NCBI GenBank assembly: GCA_026120185.1
Contig: JANUWF010001622.1
Coordinates: 1,302,001 to 1,366,000 of the forward strand
Length of the DNA: 64,000 nt
Direction of reading: 5' to 3'
Source: Voacanga thouarsii
Lineage: Eukaryota; Streptophyta; Magnoliopsida; Gentianales; Apocynaceae
Shown here: positions 12,180 through 24,889 of the stretch, piece after piece
Position numbering within the stretch: the stretch's first letter is position 1
Layout of the letters: each line of letters starts with the position of its first letter
The notes under the pieces: generated by a model
What the model was told of the DNA's origin: nothing
Database searches by the model: none
What the model saw: the letters and a program-made list of their open reading frames with translations, nothing else
Position numbers and translations under genes: made by a program

Positions 12180-13640
12180 TCACATGAACACATGAGACTA
12201 GCCCTAAGTCAATGTAAACTGGTTACAGCATGAACACACAACACAAACACATGAACGGAATACATAATAACATGAACATATTCCCCAGATATATCGTAAA
12301 CCTGTACTGATTACTACATAAACATGACAAAATACAAGTATTCATGTTCACAAATACATGAATACTTTATACAACCACATACCAAAGCAACCTTTGCTCA
12401 ATATGTACTAGTTGCTACATGAACTAGCCACACAAACACATGAACAACGCATGAAACTACTTTAGCATGAACCTGCACCTCTTTACCACACTACATGGAC
12501 ATTGGCACACAAACACATGAACACCTGACATAACTACATGAACACCTTACAAAACCTCATTCTGCACTACTTACTATAGGAACAAGTCACACAAACACAT
12601 GAATACATGATATAAATATATGAACAACTTATGCAACCATATGAACTAGACACGACAACACATGAACAACTTACACAATTACATCAACACCTTACACAAT
12701 CACATGAACACAAGCTCTAAGCATGTATTTTCTATATATAACATATAAATAATGGAAGAAGATTGCAAAGAAAAAAAACAGCAATGAAGGATCAAGGCAT
12801 AATCAGTGATATACCATATCAAAAAGTAAAAGACATAAATTGTGCTGAAAGCGATATGAATAGTGCTTAGGGGAAAAGGAAAAGAAAAGTTAAAAATAGT
12901 GGGTGTAGTAGAGATGGAAATTTGAGATGAAAAAAAGGCTGAGCAAGACGGGACAGCCCATTACTACATGTTACATGTTTTTTGCATCAAAATTTCATTA
13001 CCCTATCATAGTTCATTGTACAACATTGGAGAAGATAGCAGAACACAAAAAAAATTGTTGCATCAACCTTTCATTGTACAACATTGCAGAATACTAAGGA
13101 ACCTATCATATTCCCTTCTTCGCTCCGGTCTGTCTCTATTGAGGGTGTACCAGACAGGAGATCAATGCACTATCTAATCAAGTTTCAAATGATAAAAGAA
13201 TACAGTGGGAGAAAGGGGAAAAATCATGTCACTGTACATCCTTTTATCCAAAAATTATCAATCCAGTAGTACTCTTCTTGGCATTGTTGGCAATGTGCTT
13301 AGCTTGCTACGATGGATCAAGAAGCACAATGCATTGCAATAGCCATAAAAACACATGAACTGCATGGACATTGCCACACAAACACATGAACTACTAACTG
13401 CAGGCACATGAACACTTTATACGACGAAGATACAAGCCCAAAATGAATTTGTACTAGTTACTACACATGAACAGCGTACACAAACACATACACACGTGAC
13501 ACGAATAGATGAACACCTATCACAACTATATTAACACGAACCACACTATATATCGTCATACTTACTACATAGGCCATTGCCACACAAACACATGCATACT
13601 TAACACAAATGTATGATCACCTTACACGTTCACATGAACA
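12180..13640 (+). repeat. second degenerate ATGAACAC array, upstream of the Ulp1-like gene
   Basis: Blocks such as CACAAACACATGAACAACGC, CACATGAACACAAGCTCTAA and CACACAAACACATGAACTA recur in the same orientation as the array at 4,750-7,360, but more diverged and spaced out. One stretch (ATGAACGGAATACATAATAACATGAAC, about 12,253-12,279, quoted here in two overlapping parts: ATGAACGGAATACATAAT and CATAATAACATGAAC) resembles the Ulp1-like intron near 10,375-10,405. No gene is supported within it. Confidence 0.65.
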
Positions 13641-14604
13641 CAAACCCTAAGCATATGATAGCGGCACACTGGTTAATATGTGTTCTACTACAATTATTAT
13701 TTTATTGAAGACTAGATACTCATGCTTTCTGCTAGTCAATCACAGCATATTTACTTAGTAATCATCATTAAGATTCTTTACCAGCAATGAAGGCTGTATA
13801 TCCTCCTTAGGTTTCCTTCTCCAAAGCTCTCCAATGACCATACATACAGGAAGCCCATAACACGTTGGAAATGAAGTTATGTCACTTGTATTCGAGTTAA
13901 ATTATTCAAATACAAAGGTAGCGTGTGTATATAATAATAACTATCTATTAAAATAATATACATGGGTAATTTCGAATGAAAAATCACTTTCACCTTCAAA
14001 TTTTTTTCAAGATGTAATTGACAAATGTTATCTTAAAAGATGACATTTTGTGAACACCGAAACAATTAAAAAAATTCTTCTGAAATCCAATGCCAATGGA
14101 AACACAAATTCCAATGTAACATATGCGCATACTAACTATATATTATAGAATGCACAAAAAAAACCACCACCCAGGTGTACTGGGAGCCACCACCCAGGCT
14201 CACTGGCTTATTGATTATAGTAGTCGCCCGGAGATCAATAGTTGCCTCTGCCTTTTTCTCCCAACGATTCCACTCCACTGTACATGGAAACATAGAAGTC
14301 AGGAAATGCAAAAAATAAAATTTACCGTCATCAAGAATTGCGTGGCCCCGGATCTCGCTTTGTATGATCTCGACTACAATGTTAATATGATCTCGCTATA
14401 TCTTATTAACAATCACCAAAAGAAGGTTTTCATGGAATCTTTATTGCTCATGACTACAAGTGACAATGATAAAATTAGTAGATAAAAAATCTATTGGAAG
14501 ACAACAAGAAGGGAGGGAAAAAATGATAACTAATATATTATTCTCTTTAATCTGTCCAATACATTAAGGGGAAGGGGATGTAGAATGAACCAAGAACTTG
14601 CTAC
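13641..14604. other. AT-rich spacer left of the satellite
   Basis: An open frame at 14,123-14,485 has no recognisable domain and contains a local duplication (CCACCACCCAGG at about 14,163 and 14,188). I do not call it a gene. Confidence 0.4.
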
Positions 14605-14608
14605 AAAA

Positions 14609-17600
14609 TGCCTCTTCTTTATCAAACAATAACTCAATACCTAGAATTACAAAAAACTTTTTATGTGCAAAGAAAAAAATACGGTTAAGTTATTGTGCAT
14701 CATATGTGGGCTTCTGATGGTAAACCATCGTCGTAAAGCACCGAAATATTCCCCAATCATGCTCATACTGATGCCCTATATACATAGCACATATACCAAC
14801 CATTACTACATTCTTTTGCAACTGTATCGCTACAATCACTAACAGCTAGTACATTTTTGTTAAAAAAAGTTAAACAAAATGCCTATTCTTTATCCAAACA
14901 ATAACTCAATACCTAGAATTATAAAAAACTTTTTCTGTGCAAAAAAAAAACACAGTTAAGATATTGTGCATCATACGTGGGCTTCTGAAGGTAAACCATC
15001 ATCGCAAAGCACCAAAAGATTCCCCAATCATGCTCATATTGATGCCCCATATACTTAGCACATATACCAACCATTGCTACATTCTTTTGCAACTGTATCG
15101 CTACAATCACTAACAGCTAGCACATTTTTGTTAAAAAAAGTTAAACAAAATGCCTCTTCTTTATCAAACAATAACTCAATACCTAGAATTACAAAAAACT
15201 TTTTCTGTGCAAAGAAAAAAACACGGTTAAGTTATTGTGCATCATACATGGGCTTCTTATGGTAAACCATCGTCGCAAAGCACCGAAATGTTCCCCAATC
15301 ATGCTAATATTGACACTCCATATACTTAGCACATATACCAACTATTACTACATTCTTTTGCAAGTGTATCGCTACAATCACTAACAGTTAGCACATTTTT
15401 GTTAAAAAAAGTTAAACAAAATGCCTCTTCTTTATCAAACAATAACTCAATACTTAGAATTACCAAAAACTTCTTCTGTGCAAAGAAAAAAAACACGGTT
15501 AAGTTATTATGCATCATACGTGGGCTTCTGATGGTAAACCATCGTCGCAAAGCACCCAAAAGTTCCCTAATCATGCTCATATTGACGCCCCATACACATA
15601 GCACATATACCAACCATTACTACATTCTTTTAGAACAGTATCGCTACAATCACTAACAGCTAGCACATTTTTGTTAAAAAAGTAAAACAAAATGCCTCTT
15701 CTTTATCCAAACAATAACTCAATACCTAGAATTACAAAAAACTTTTTCTGTGCAAAGAAAAAAACACGGTTAAGTTATTGTGCATCATACGTGGGATTCT
15801 GATGGTAAACCATAGTCGCAAAGCACCGAAAGGTTCCCCAATCATGCTCATATTGACACTCCATATACTTAGCACATATACCAACCATTACTACATTCTT
15901 TTGCAAGTGTATCGCTACAATCACTAACAGCTAGCACATTTTAGTTAAAAAAAGTTAAACAAAATGCCTATTCTTTATCAAACAATAACTCAAAACCAAG
16001 AATTACAAAAAACTTTTTCTGTGCAAAGAAAAAAACACGGTTAAGTTATTGTGCATCATACGTGGGCTTCTGATGGTAAACCATCGTCGTAAAGCACCGA
16101 AAGGTTCCCCAATCATGCTCATATTGACGCCCCATATACTTAGCACATATACCAACCATTACTATATTCTTTTGCAACTGTATCACTACAATCACTAACA
16201 TCTAGCACATTTTTGTTAAAAAAAGTTAAACAAAATGCCTCTTCTTTATCAAACAATAACTCAATACCTAGAATTACAAAAAAAATTTTATGTACAAAGA
16301 AAAAAATACGGTTAAGTTATTGTGCATCATATGTGGGCTTCTGATGGTAAACCATCGTCGCAAAGCACCGAAATATTCCCCAATCATGCTCATACTGATG
16401 CCCTATATACATAGCACATATACCAACCATTACTACATTCTTTTGCAACTGTATCGCTACAATCACTAACAGCTAGTACATTTTTGTTAAAAAAAGTTAA
16501 ACAAAATGCCTATTCTTTATCCAAACAATAACTCAATACCTAGAATTATAAAAAACTTTTTCTGTGCAAAAAAAAAAACACAGTTAAGATATTGTGCATC
16601 ATACGTGGGCTTCTGAAGGTAAACCATCATCGCAAAGCACCAAAAGATTCCCCAATCATGCTCATATTGATGCCCCATATACTTAGCACATATACCAACC
16701 ATTACTACATTCTTTTGCAACTGTATCGCTACAATCACTAACAGCTAGCACATTTTTGTTAAAAAAAGTTAAACAAAATGCCTCTTCTTTATCAAACAAT
16801 AACTCAATACCTAGAATTACAAAAAACTTTTTCTGTGCAAAGAAAAAAACACGGTTAAGTTATTGTGCATCATACATGGGCTTCTTATGGTAAACCATCG
16901 TCGCAAAGCACCGAAAGGTTCCCCAATCATGCTAATATTGACACTCCATATACTTAGCACATATACCAACTATTACTACATTCTTTTGCAAGTGTATCGC
17001 TACAATCACTAACAGTTAGCACATTTTTGTTAAAAAAAGTTAAACAAAATGCCTCTTCTTTATCAAACAATAACTCAATACTTAGAATTACCAAAAACTT
17101 CTTCTGTGCAAAGAAAAAAACACGGTTAAGTTATTATGCATCATACGTGGGCTTCTGATGGTAAACCATCGTCGCAAAGCACCCAAAAGTTCCCTAATCA
17201 TGCTCATATTGACGCCCCATACACATAGCACATATACCAACCATTACTACATTCTTTTAGAACAGTATCGCTACAATCACTAACAGCTAGCACATTTTTG
17301 TTAAAAAAAGTAAAACAAAATGCCTCTTCTTTATCCAAACAATAACTCAATACCTAGAATTACAAAAAACTTTTTCTGTGCAAAGAAAAAAACACGGTTA
17401 AGTTATTGTGCATCATACGTGGGATTCTGATGGTAAACCATAGTCGCAAAGCACCGAAAGGTTCCCCAATCATGCTCATATTGACACTCCATATACTTAG
17501 CACATATACCAACCATTACTACATTCTTTTGCAAGTGTATCGCTACAATCACTAACAGCTAGCACATTTTAGTTAAAAAAAGTTAAACAAAATGCCTATT

Positions 17601-18800
17601 CTTTATCAAACAATAACTCAAAACCAAGAATTACAAAAAACTTTTTCTGTGCAAAGAAAAAAACACGGTTAAGTTATTGTGCATCATACGTGGGCTTCTG
17701 ATGGTAAACCATCGTCGTAAAGCACCGAAAGGTTCCCCAATCATGCTCATATTGACGCCCCATATACTTAGCACATATACCAACCATTACTACATTCTTT
17801 TGCAACTGTATCACTACAATCACTAACATCTAGCACATTTTTGTTAAAAAAAGTTAAACAAAATGCCTCTTCTTTATCAAACAATAACTCAATACCTAGA
17901 ATTACAAAAAACTTTTTCTGTGCAAAAAAAAACACAGTTAAGTTATTGTGCATCATACGTGGGCTTCTGATGGTAAACCATCATCGCAAAGCACCAAAAA
18001 GTTCCCCAATCATGCTCATATTGATGCCCCATATACTTAGCACATATATCAACCATTACTACATTCTTTTGCAACTGTATCGCTACAATCACTAACAGCT
18101 GGCACATTTTTGTAAAAAAAAGTTAAACAAAATGCCTCTTCTTTATCAAACAATAACTCAATACCTAGAATTACAAAAAACTTTTTCTGTGCAAAGAAAA
18201 AAACATGATTAAGTTATTGTGCATCATACGTGGGATTCTGATGGTAAACCATCGTCGAAAAGCACCGAAAGATTCCCCAATCATGCTCATATTGACGCTC
18301 CATATACTTAGCACATATACCAACTATTACTACATTCTTTTGCAAGTGTATCGCTACAATCACTAACAGTTAGCACATTTTTGTTAAAAAAAGTTAAACA
18401 AAATGCCTCTTCTTTATCAAACAATAACTCAATACTTAGAATTACAAAAAACTTTTTCTGTGCAAAGAAAAAAAACACGGTTAAGTTATTGTGCATCATA
18501 CGTGGGCTTCTGATGGTAAACCATCGTCGCAAAGCACCGAAAGGTTCCCCAATCATGCTCATATTGACGCCCAATATACTTAGCACATATACCAACCATT
18601 ACTACATTCTTTTGCAAGTGTATCGCTACAATAACTAACAACTAGCACATTTTTGTTAAAAAAAGTTAAACAAAATGCCTCTTCTTTATCAAACAAAAAC
18701 ACTACCTAGAATTACGAAAAACAAACTTTCATGAAGCAATTTATCTGTAATTAAAAACACATTTAAGTTATTGTGCATTATACGTAGGCTTTCAGAAGCC
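14609..18800 (+). repeat. tandem satellite, about 15.4 units of about 271 bp, with a six-unit higher-order repeat
   Basis: Units beginning TGCCTCTTCTTTATC start at 14,609, 14,880, 15,151, 15,422, 15,693, 15,965, 16,236, 16,507, 16,779, 17,050, 17,321, 17,593, 17,864, 18,133, 18,404 and 18,676. The period is 269-272. Diagnostic variants show that units 1-6 (14,609-16,235) match units 7-12 (16,236-17,863) one by one. Units 2 and 8 share AAGATATTGTGCATC and CTTCTGAAGG; units 4 and 10 share GAATTACCAAAAACTTCTTC; units 5 and 11 share GGGATTCTG; units 6 and 12 share CAAAACCAAG. Unit 16 is partial and diverged, and fades near 18,800 into unique sequence. Because 271 is not a multiple of 3, the minus-strand frames of 60-95 codons do not chain into one protein, so I do not call genes. 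Confidence 0.95.
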
Positions 18801-20959
18801 TTTGAGCCATAGAAGTATTCGTGGATGTTTTCCACGCAAAACACATGCCCAATAGTAGTTTCTCTGTCCAGTAATAATCTCACTCCCAATTAAAGAGAAA
18901 AGTTCAATAATCCTTAATAGAAATGAGATGTTAATGCATCCAATGAATACACAACCGCTAAAAAGACATAGCACAAGTCAAGTACAAAGTTGTTCAGAAT
19001 ATAGCTGCATTATTGAGATGCATCCTCCTTGATGACATAATGCAATGACAATGAAACCGGCCTGTTAGTATAAAATGTATGTTAAATGTAACTTGTGATG
19101 ATATTCGTATCACTTTCAAGATAGTAATTTCCAACTTATTATACGACTGCAATTACTATTTCAAAATGAGTAATCACTACAACTACAAAACTTCACTTCA
19201 ACATTTCTAAACCGCATTCTAACCATATTTTTTTTTCCATTGCAACCACAAAATCAAATATTTCACAGTAAATGGTAGAACTTTAAAAAAATTAGTAGAA
19301 AATATAAAACACAAGCTGCTGGAAAGCAGAGAAACATAAACCAAGTGTAAATCAAGAAACAGAGAAAAATCACAATAAAAGCTCCATATTGAGTTCGAAT
19401 TAAGGCATTATATAGACAACAAAGACAGGAGACTAAAAAATAACAGACATTTAGTTAAAAGAAGACACCTTTAAACTAGCATAATGTTATTTGTAGAAGG
19501 GTTCCCACTCTAAAAACACCGTCACGTAGTGAGATGAGGGAAGCAGAAAGCAGCTAATGACACCTCTTTGATAACAGCAACAAACGATGAAGAGAGAGGT
19601 TTGAGGAAGAGGTTGACAGTGAGGGAGTAAAGAGGTTCAAAAGAGGTGGATTTCTTAAAAAGAAAAAATGATTTAAGAGATTCATTAATATCTAAAAGTT
19701 GATAAGCAAAGTATAGATCTTGTTCATATTTAAACATGGCAAAATAATGCTTTAAGAAAGCATATATAAAACGGACGAACTTACAAATATCTATGAGTTG
19801 TTAGACTCCTGTAAAGGAAAAATTTATGGAATTAGTTCGAAAGTCATTCACACACTATATAGGACAGGTTAAAAAAAGGAAATATTACACATTGTGATAT
19901 TGTGGCCATGAATTTTTTAAAAACCACTTGCAGAACATGTTTTTTCAGCTAACAAGAACTCACCTTGTATTTGAAAGTTTTTGGATTCAATACTTCCCAA
20001 GGTTTATCGTCCCCTCCAATTAAAATCACCCACAACAAAGTGTTACAATATTCCATAGTGAAACAAAGCATCTAACTCAACTAAGTAGAAACAAAAAATG
20101 AAAATAGAACCACTATTCCATTTCTATATGGTTACTTTAGGCTATATAGATATTTTGCTTTGGTGAGACAAAGCAAGTATCAAATATCCTACACACTACA
20201 TGAACATTTTCTTTTTCACATCAAAGGCTTCAGGTATATATTCAATCTCTCAAGGTTTATAATTATCCCTTAGGTTAAAATAAGGTAAAACAACCAACCT
20301 TCTGCAATTAAGCAAAAACACCATTCTCAGCAATCATACTATGACAACCTTCATTATATACTCTATAACGTTTTATCCACTTATCCAAATCAAGTCAAAT
20401 ATACCTCAAAATGTTCCTAAAACATTTATCTACAAATTTCAACTCACAAGGTTCCAGAATAAGTCCATTCCATATGGTTAAATTAGCAAACAAACAGTGT
20501 ACACAAACTGCTCAAACAGTATTCCAGTTTAAGAAGAAATTTTACCTAGGAAATTTCTATGACTTTTTCCATGTAACCTGTAAACTCTAAGCTTTCTAAG
20601 ACATTATTTCAGTAAAAGGGTTTCATTCACCCCTTCAACCTAGCTCCCTTAAAAGCTTCCAAATAGTTCATGGTATTGAACATAACAAAACCGTATTTTC
20701 AGGAGCATTATGCAACCAGCTTTAGTTCATTTAAATTTTTGTAGCTTTGTTTGCATTTAAAACCACCCAAAATCAGCTTCACAACTCTTATAATATATCA
20801 TGGCATGCTTTGGTTCAGCCATTTGAGTTTAATACCCTGCAATCATAACAATTCCATAGCTATAACTAATGAACCAAAATTATAAGGACATGTACTGCAG
20901 CGAAAAGCATCACCTAGACCACACTGCACAAAGAGCAGGTATCAATAAAAACCAAGAGA
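18801..20959. other. AT-rich non-coding stretch, one possible exon
   Basis: No gene is supported. A minus-strand stretch near 19,966-20,040 reads GGDDKPWEVLNPKTFKYK and is followed by a good donor (GTGAGT). It could be an exon of an unrecognised gene, but I cannot connect it to any family. Confidence 0.25.
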
Positions 20960-21112
20960 TTTTTTTTTTTTTGTTAGGGCTAGCCTCGGTGCATGAAGCG
21001 CTCCCCGCCATGCGGGGGTAGGGGGAGGGAACCGATATGTACGCAGCCTTCCCCTGACTTTTTGCCAAGAGACTATTTCCACGGTGGTTCGAACCCGTAA
21101 CCTTTGGTCACC
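20960..21112 (-). mobile_element. Au-type SINE, 5' truncated
   Basis: On the minus strand the sequence has a Pol III B-box-like GGTTCGAACC followed by GTGGAAATAGTCTCTTGGCA, AAGGCTGCGTACA, a CCCGCATGGCGGGGAGC hairpin-like block and TGCACCGAGGCTAGCCCT. It then ends in an A-tail, seen as a T-run at 20,960-20,972. This order matches the body and 3' end of plant Au SINEs. The A-box part is not recognisable, so it is 5' truncated or too diverged. Target-site duplications were not resolved. Confidence 0.75.
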
Positions 21113-23155
21113 AAAATATAATCTAAATATTTAACACATTGTTGCATCCTAAATATAATCTAAACATCCAAGAAAGATAAGAAGAATAGGAAAATGAAAA
21201 CCTCATAGCAATAAAGTTAATAAGCACTGTAGCAATCATACAGGACAAAATCATTTACAAGTAGAGTTGCCATTACTGGTGTTGAGTAGAGTGAGAACAT
21301 TTTTAGCAAACTGAACTCCTCACCCATTTATATAACACTGATCAAATTCATAAATGATACACAATATTAGAGAAAACTCAAAGTGAATCTTATGCTAAAG
21401 AAGCCCAAAACAATGCCAAAGTGACTGCATACATAATTCCACCAGAAACACATTAAATTCAGTTTTTTGCATGTGAGATTTACTTTTCCAATTGTATCAT
21501 AATTTGCAAAAAGGAAAGAAAAATCAAACAAGACCAGCAAATTCAAGCATTTCATGTTTGTTATTATTCCCAAAGAAGGATTGAAATGAAAATGCAGAAA
21601 AATAGGACATTCTCTACTTACAAATGGCCCCCATCTAGTCTTTTGGTAGTTAAGCATAACCTAACAGTCAAAAGCTAAAGCACAAAATATATTGCAAACA
21701 CGTAAATGCACCTAAAGACGAGGAGGTGCTAGTTATGTTGTTTGGATTTATTTTTCTGCCTGAATCTTTTCTTTTCCTTTCCATTTGATATAAATATTTT
21801 CTAGCTGAATCATTAAATGGACATAAACTACCAAAAGACCCAGGAAGTAGAAATATTGTTTGAATAATTTCAGAATATGAAAAAAACTTTTGGCTATTAC
21901 TTCAAACGATGCCAGAGAGAGTTAAAAAAAATCGTTAAAGTTAATGTCCAAAGTAATACTAGACCTGCTACATAATAGGCAAAAGTGATGAAACATGACT
22001 GGAATAGCTAGGTTTGCAATAGACATGTTTACGCCTAACATTAATTAGATTCTCATAACAGAAGAACAAAAGTTCAGCTGCAAAGAGAAAACCTCCTCCA
22101 AGACTATTTGGGCAGCTCTCATCCAGTTAAATAAACTAACAAAGAAGCAAAGGGTCTTAGTCTATAAGCATTAGACAGCAAGTAAAATGCTCGAGTGACA
22201 AAAAACTACAAGAGGTTCATCATACAGTTTCAATTAATCCAAGATACTATTGTTGTTCTTGAAGCCATTAATCTGAAATGTCATAGATACAGATGCATAA
22301 GATAAAGGCGGACAATATACAGGCAGAATCAGACAATGGAGAAATTATTATATGTCTTTGAATAGTTACCATAAGCAAAAACCAAAAGAGAACATCAAGA
22401 GCGCACTCTGGAGAAAACTATATATATGCAGAGAACTTTCATGATTAGAATATCTATTGCTAAAGAAAATTTGTAAGAACAACATTTTTTTTTGGGGGGG
22501 AGCATCCTCCCATAACAGTATCTAACAAAATTGCCCTGATAAAGGAATGTGAATTGATACTTTCTCCAATTGGCTAATATTTTCGATTTGTCAATTAAGC
22601 TACATCAGATGTTGTCCATCTCAACTTTCATCTACACCATCAGTTTTTAGTATTCATCAAATGCAACCACTCATTTAACAATAGTGATGCAGAAATCCAT
22701 CCAACTAGGCCACTCTTCTATTTTCCAAAACTTACTTCCTTTCTGTAGACCATGGTGCTCTTAAGAGCTTTCCAGGTCAACGAAAACCCAATCAAAAGAA
22801 ATGAGAGGTCAACTAGCACAGAGAGAGACTCATGCTCTTGCCACACCTGACACAAAAATTGTTTCCAGCATTTCTTTCATTCCATTTTCAACTTATCTTC
22901 TTACTTTGCATAACCTTTGTGTGACCTATTTTTGCCCTTCCTTTCACTGCATTTCATTCACGTAAAATGAACAGCAAAATTTCACCAAAACATCTTTAAG
23001 CAAAACGGTTAACATCCTAACCTCAAACAATGTGTAAATAGAAAAATTTTTCCAGGGACTTTAACAGTTAATATCCCAACCCCAAACAACACTTGTATTA
23101 AATGAAACCTTGTGATGCCCCGAATACTTTTTTGTTCTAAGGGAAATGATCTTAC
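21113..23155. other. AT-rich non-coding stretch
   Basis: No recognisable coding domain, RNA gene or terminal repeat. The stretch could be intron sequence if the weak exon candidates at 19,966-20,040 and 23,156-23,515 (both minus) belong to one gene; this is speculative. Confidence 0.3.
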
Positions 23156-23515
23156 CTGAGCGTTGAAGCTATCCCAAGGTTCAAAAGTTGCAGAACTCCT
23201 TTCTTCTTCTTCGTTCTCGCTCTCTTGCCACTTCTTTTTTTTTATCCTAGGCTTCAAAAGAGGTTGACAGTGAGGGAAGGTAAGGTGTTCTTTACAGTGA
23301 TAAGAGAGAGGCAAAATACGGTACTCGACATTGACTGAGAGTACCGCAAATAGTGAAGGGACAGAAGGAGAAAGAGGCTGACAGTGATGGAGCAAATGAG
23401 CAACTCGGAGTGAAAAAGCACGATGGTTTTTCGGCGACGGGGGAGGTGAATGGGCAGCAAAAACTTCGACAATGGCAATGGTTTTTTCGTTGAAGGAGAT
23501 GAAAGAGCAAGGCAA
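23156..23515 (-). other. possible first exon of an unrecognised gene
   Basis: A minus-strand frame from ATG at 23,515 runs to KKKWQESENEEEERSSATFE and PWDSFNAQ and meets a canonical donor (CAG followed by GTAAGATC) at 23,156/23,155. Upstream lies a GC-richer stretch that could be a promoter. There is no domain match I can name, and the Ser/Pro/Leu-rich first half could be untranslated leader. Very uncertain. Confidence 0.2.
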
Positions 23516-23659
23516 GATGGTGGCGTGAAGAAACCGAAATAGTTCGTATTAGTAATAGGGAAAACATCAACTCACGCCGCGCAAACGTCTCATTTGCACT
23601 TTTCGTCCTCGAAACCGAAGCCCGGCTTGGCTTCAGCCGCTATGGAGCCAAAGCCAGAT

Positions 23660-23687
23660 CAGGGCAAAACGATGTCGTTTTGCCCTG
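23660..23687. repeat. perfect palindrome with CAAAACGA core
   Basis: Arms CAGGGCAAAACGA and TCGTTTTGCCCTG (13 bp each) around a 2-bp centre. A second, independent inverted repeat lies 73 bp further on. Confidence 0.8.
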
Positions 23688-23760
23688 CTTTTGAGTTAGA
23701 AGACGTGGCCTCTTCTGTGTTGTCCATTGCTGGGTTCCTAAATCGCGGCCGCAAAAGAGT

Positions 23761-23788
23761 CGCGCAATTCCCGCACAGGAATTGCGCG
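23761..23788. repeat. inverted repeat, 11-bp arms
   Basis: Arms CGCGCAATTCC and GGAATTGCGCG around a 6-base loop. It lies immediately before a relic hAT end. Confidence 0.75.
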
Positions 23789-23794
23789 GCCCCA

Positions 23795-24091
23795 AATCCA
23801 CTTCAAGGTAGCTTTTTTATAATTTTAAAAAATTGTGTTATTTAAGTAACAATAAAAAAATTACAAAACAGTTGAATATTAAAATTTTTAATTGAATTAA
23901 GTAAGAGAAAAAAAATGAATAAACCCACGGGCCTCACGGGCCAAGGGCTCGGGCCGTGCCGATCCCAGGGTTTCTGACCCAAGGACTAGCCCGGCCCGAC
24001 CCGGCCTCCTTTGGGACTGGCCCGCACACCACACAGGCAGGTCCTCGAGCCCGACCCAAAACTATATGGGCCAGTCCAAGTGTCAATGCTA
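23795..24091 (+). mobile_element. relic right end of a hAT transposon related to the one at 37,907-41,095
   Basis: The stretch CTTTTTTATAATTTTAAAAA followed by a GGCCCG-rich terminus and CAATGCTA parallels the right end of the complete hAT element: same AT block, same CCGGCCCGCAC..CAGGC.GGTCCTCG order, and an end in ATTGCTA. Only this end is visible; no left end or duplication was found. It is either a deletion derivative or a separate relic. Confidence 0.65.
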
Positions 24092-24832
24092 CCCCTAGCT
24101 AAGCTTGGACAATAATTCACAGAGTGGACCAATTCAGTGGCTGGACTAGAACTGAAACAAGCCCAGTATAGCCAGCCCAGTTGTGGATCACCACTAAAAC
24201 ACAGAATAAGAGAGTTCACACTGAGAGTGGAAGTGAGTTAAGTCAACTTCTTACGGGGGACTCATAATTCGATTTAATTTTTAATCTAACAAGATTAATT
24301 CATGAGCCAAATGATAAATATATAAGTGAAGATATTTGACTCATATAAAATATAAATTAAGCTCGAATTCAAGAATAAAAAATAATTTATTTTAATAGTA
24401 AAAAGATTATTATTTGAGATATAAATCTCGAATTCGATACGGAGTTCTATTTAATTCTCTCATTTATCTCCTTCTCTATCCTTTATCTTCTGCCCTTCTA
24501 TTCCTATATAAAAAAAAAAAAAAAAAAACTCAGAGTTTGAGAAAATTCGACTCAATTGGTTCATGAGTTAAAAAAGCTTGAGTTCACGAGAATTCTACTC
24601 ATTTGGTTCATGAGTAGGGATGAAATCATGAACTTGATTTTAGAAGAGTAAACCATATAAAAAGATAGATAATGTTATAATTTTTAAAAAAAATTTAAGA
24701 GCGAAATGTAAATTTTGAAAAGTTATTTTTTAAATTTTATTAAGGAAAATAGTATATTTTTAAAAAATTTAGGGGGGGGGGGGGGTGGCGCTGCCTCCAA
24801 GCTCTGTCATGGTTCATGAGCAACTCTATTTA

Positions 24833-24889
<57 letters not shown>

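Noticed and set aside
14123..14485. 120-codon plus-strand frame
   Set aside because: No domain, AT-rich composition like its surroundings, and no splice or promoter context; not enough to call a gene.
15326..18595. Repeated minus- and plus-strand frames of 60-95 codons in the satellite
   Set aside because: They are the same unit read again; period 271 shifts the frame each time and no known domain or start context is present.
14609..18676. CRISPR-like array
   Set aside because: Units of 271 bp adjoin with no spacers and the genome is plant nuclear DNA.
21090..21112. tRNA gene
   Set aside because: The B-box-like GGTTCGAACC belongs to an Au-type SINE; no cloverleaf or A box was seen.
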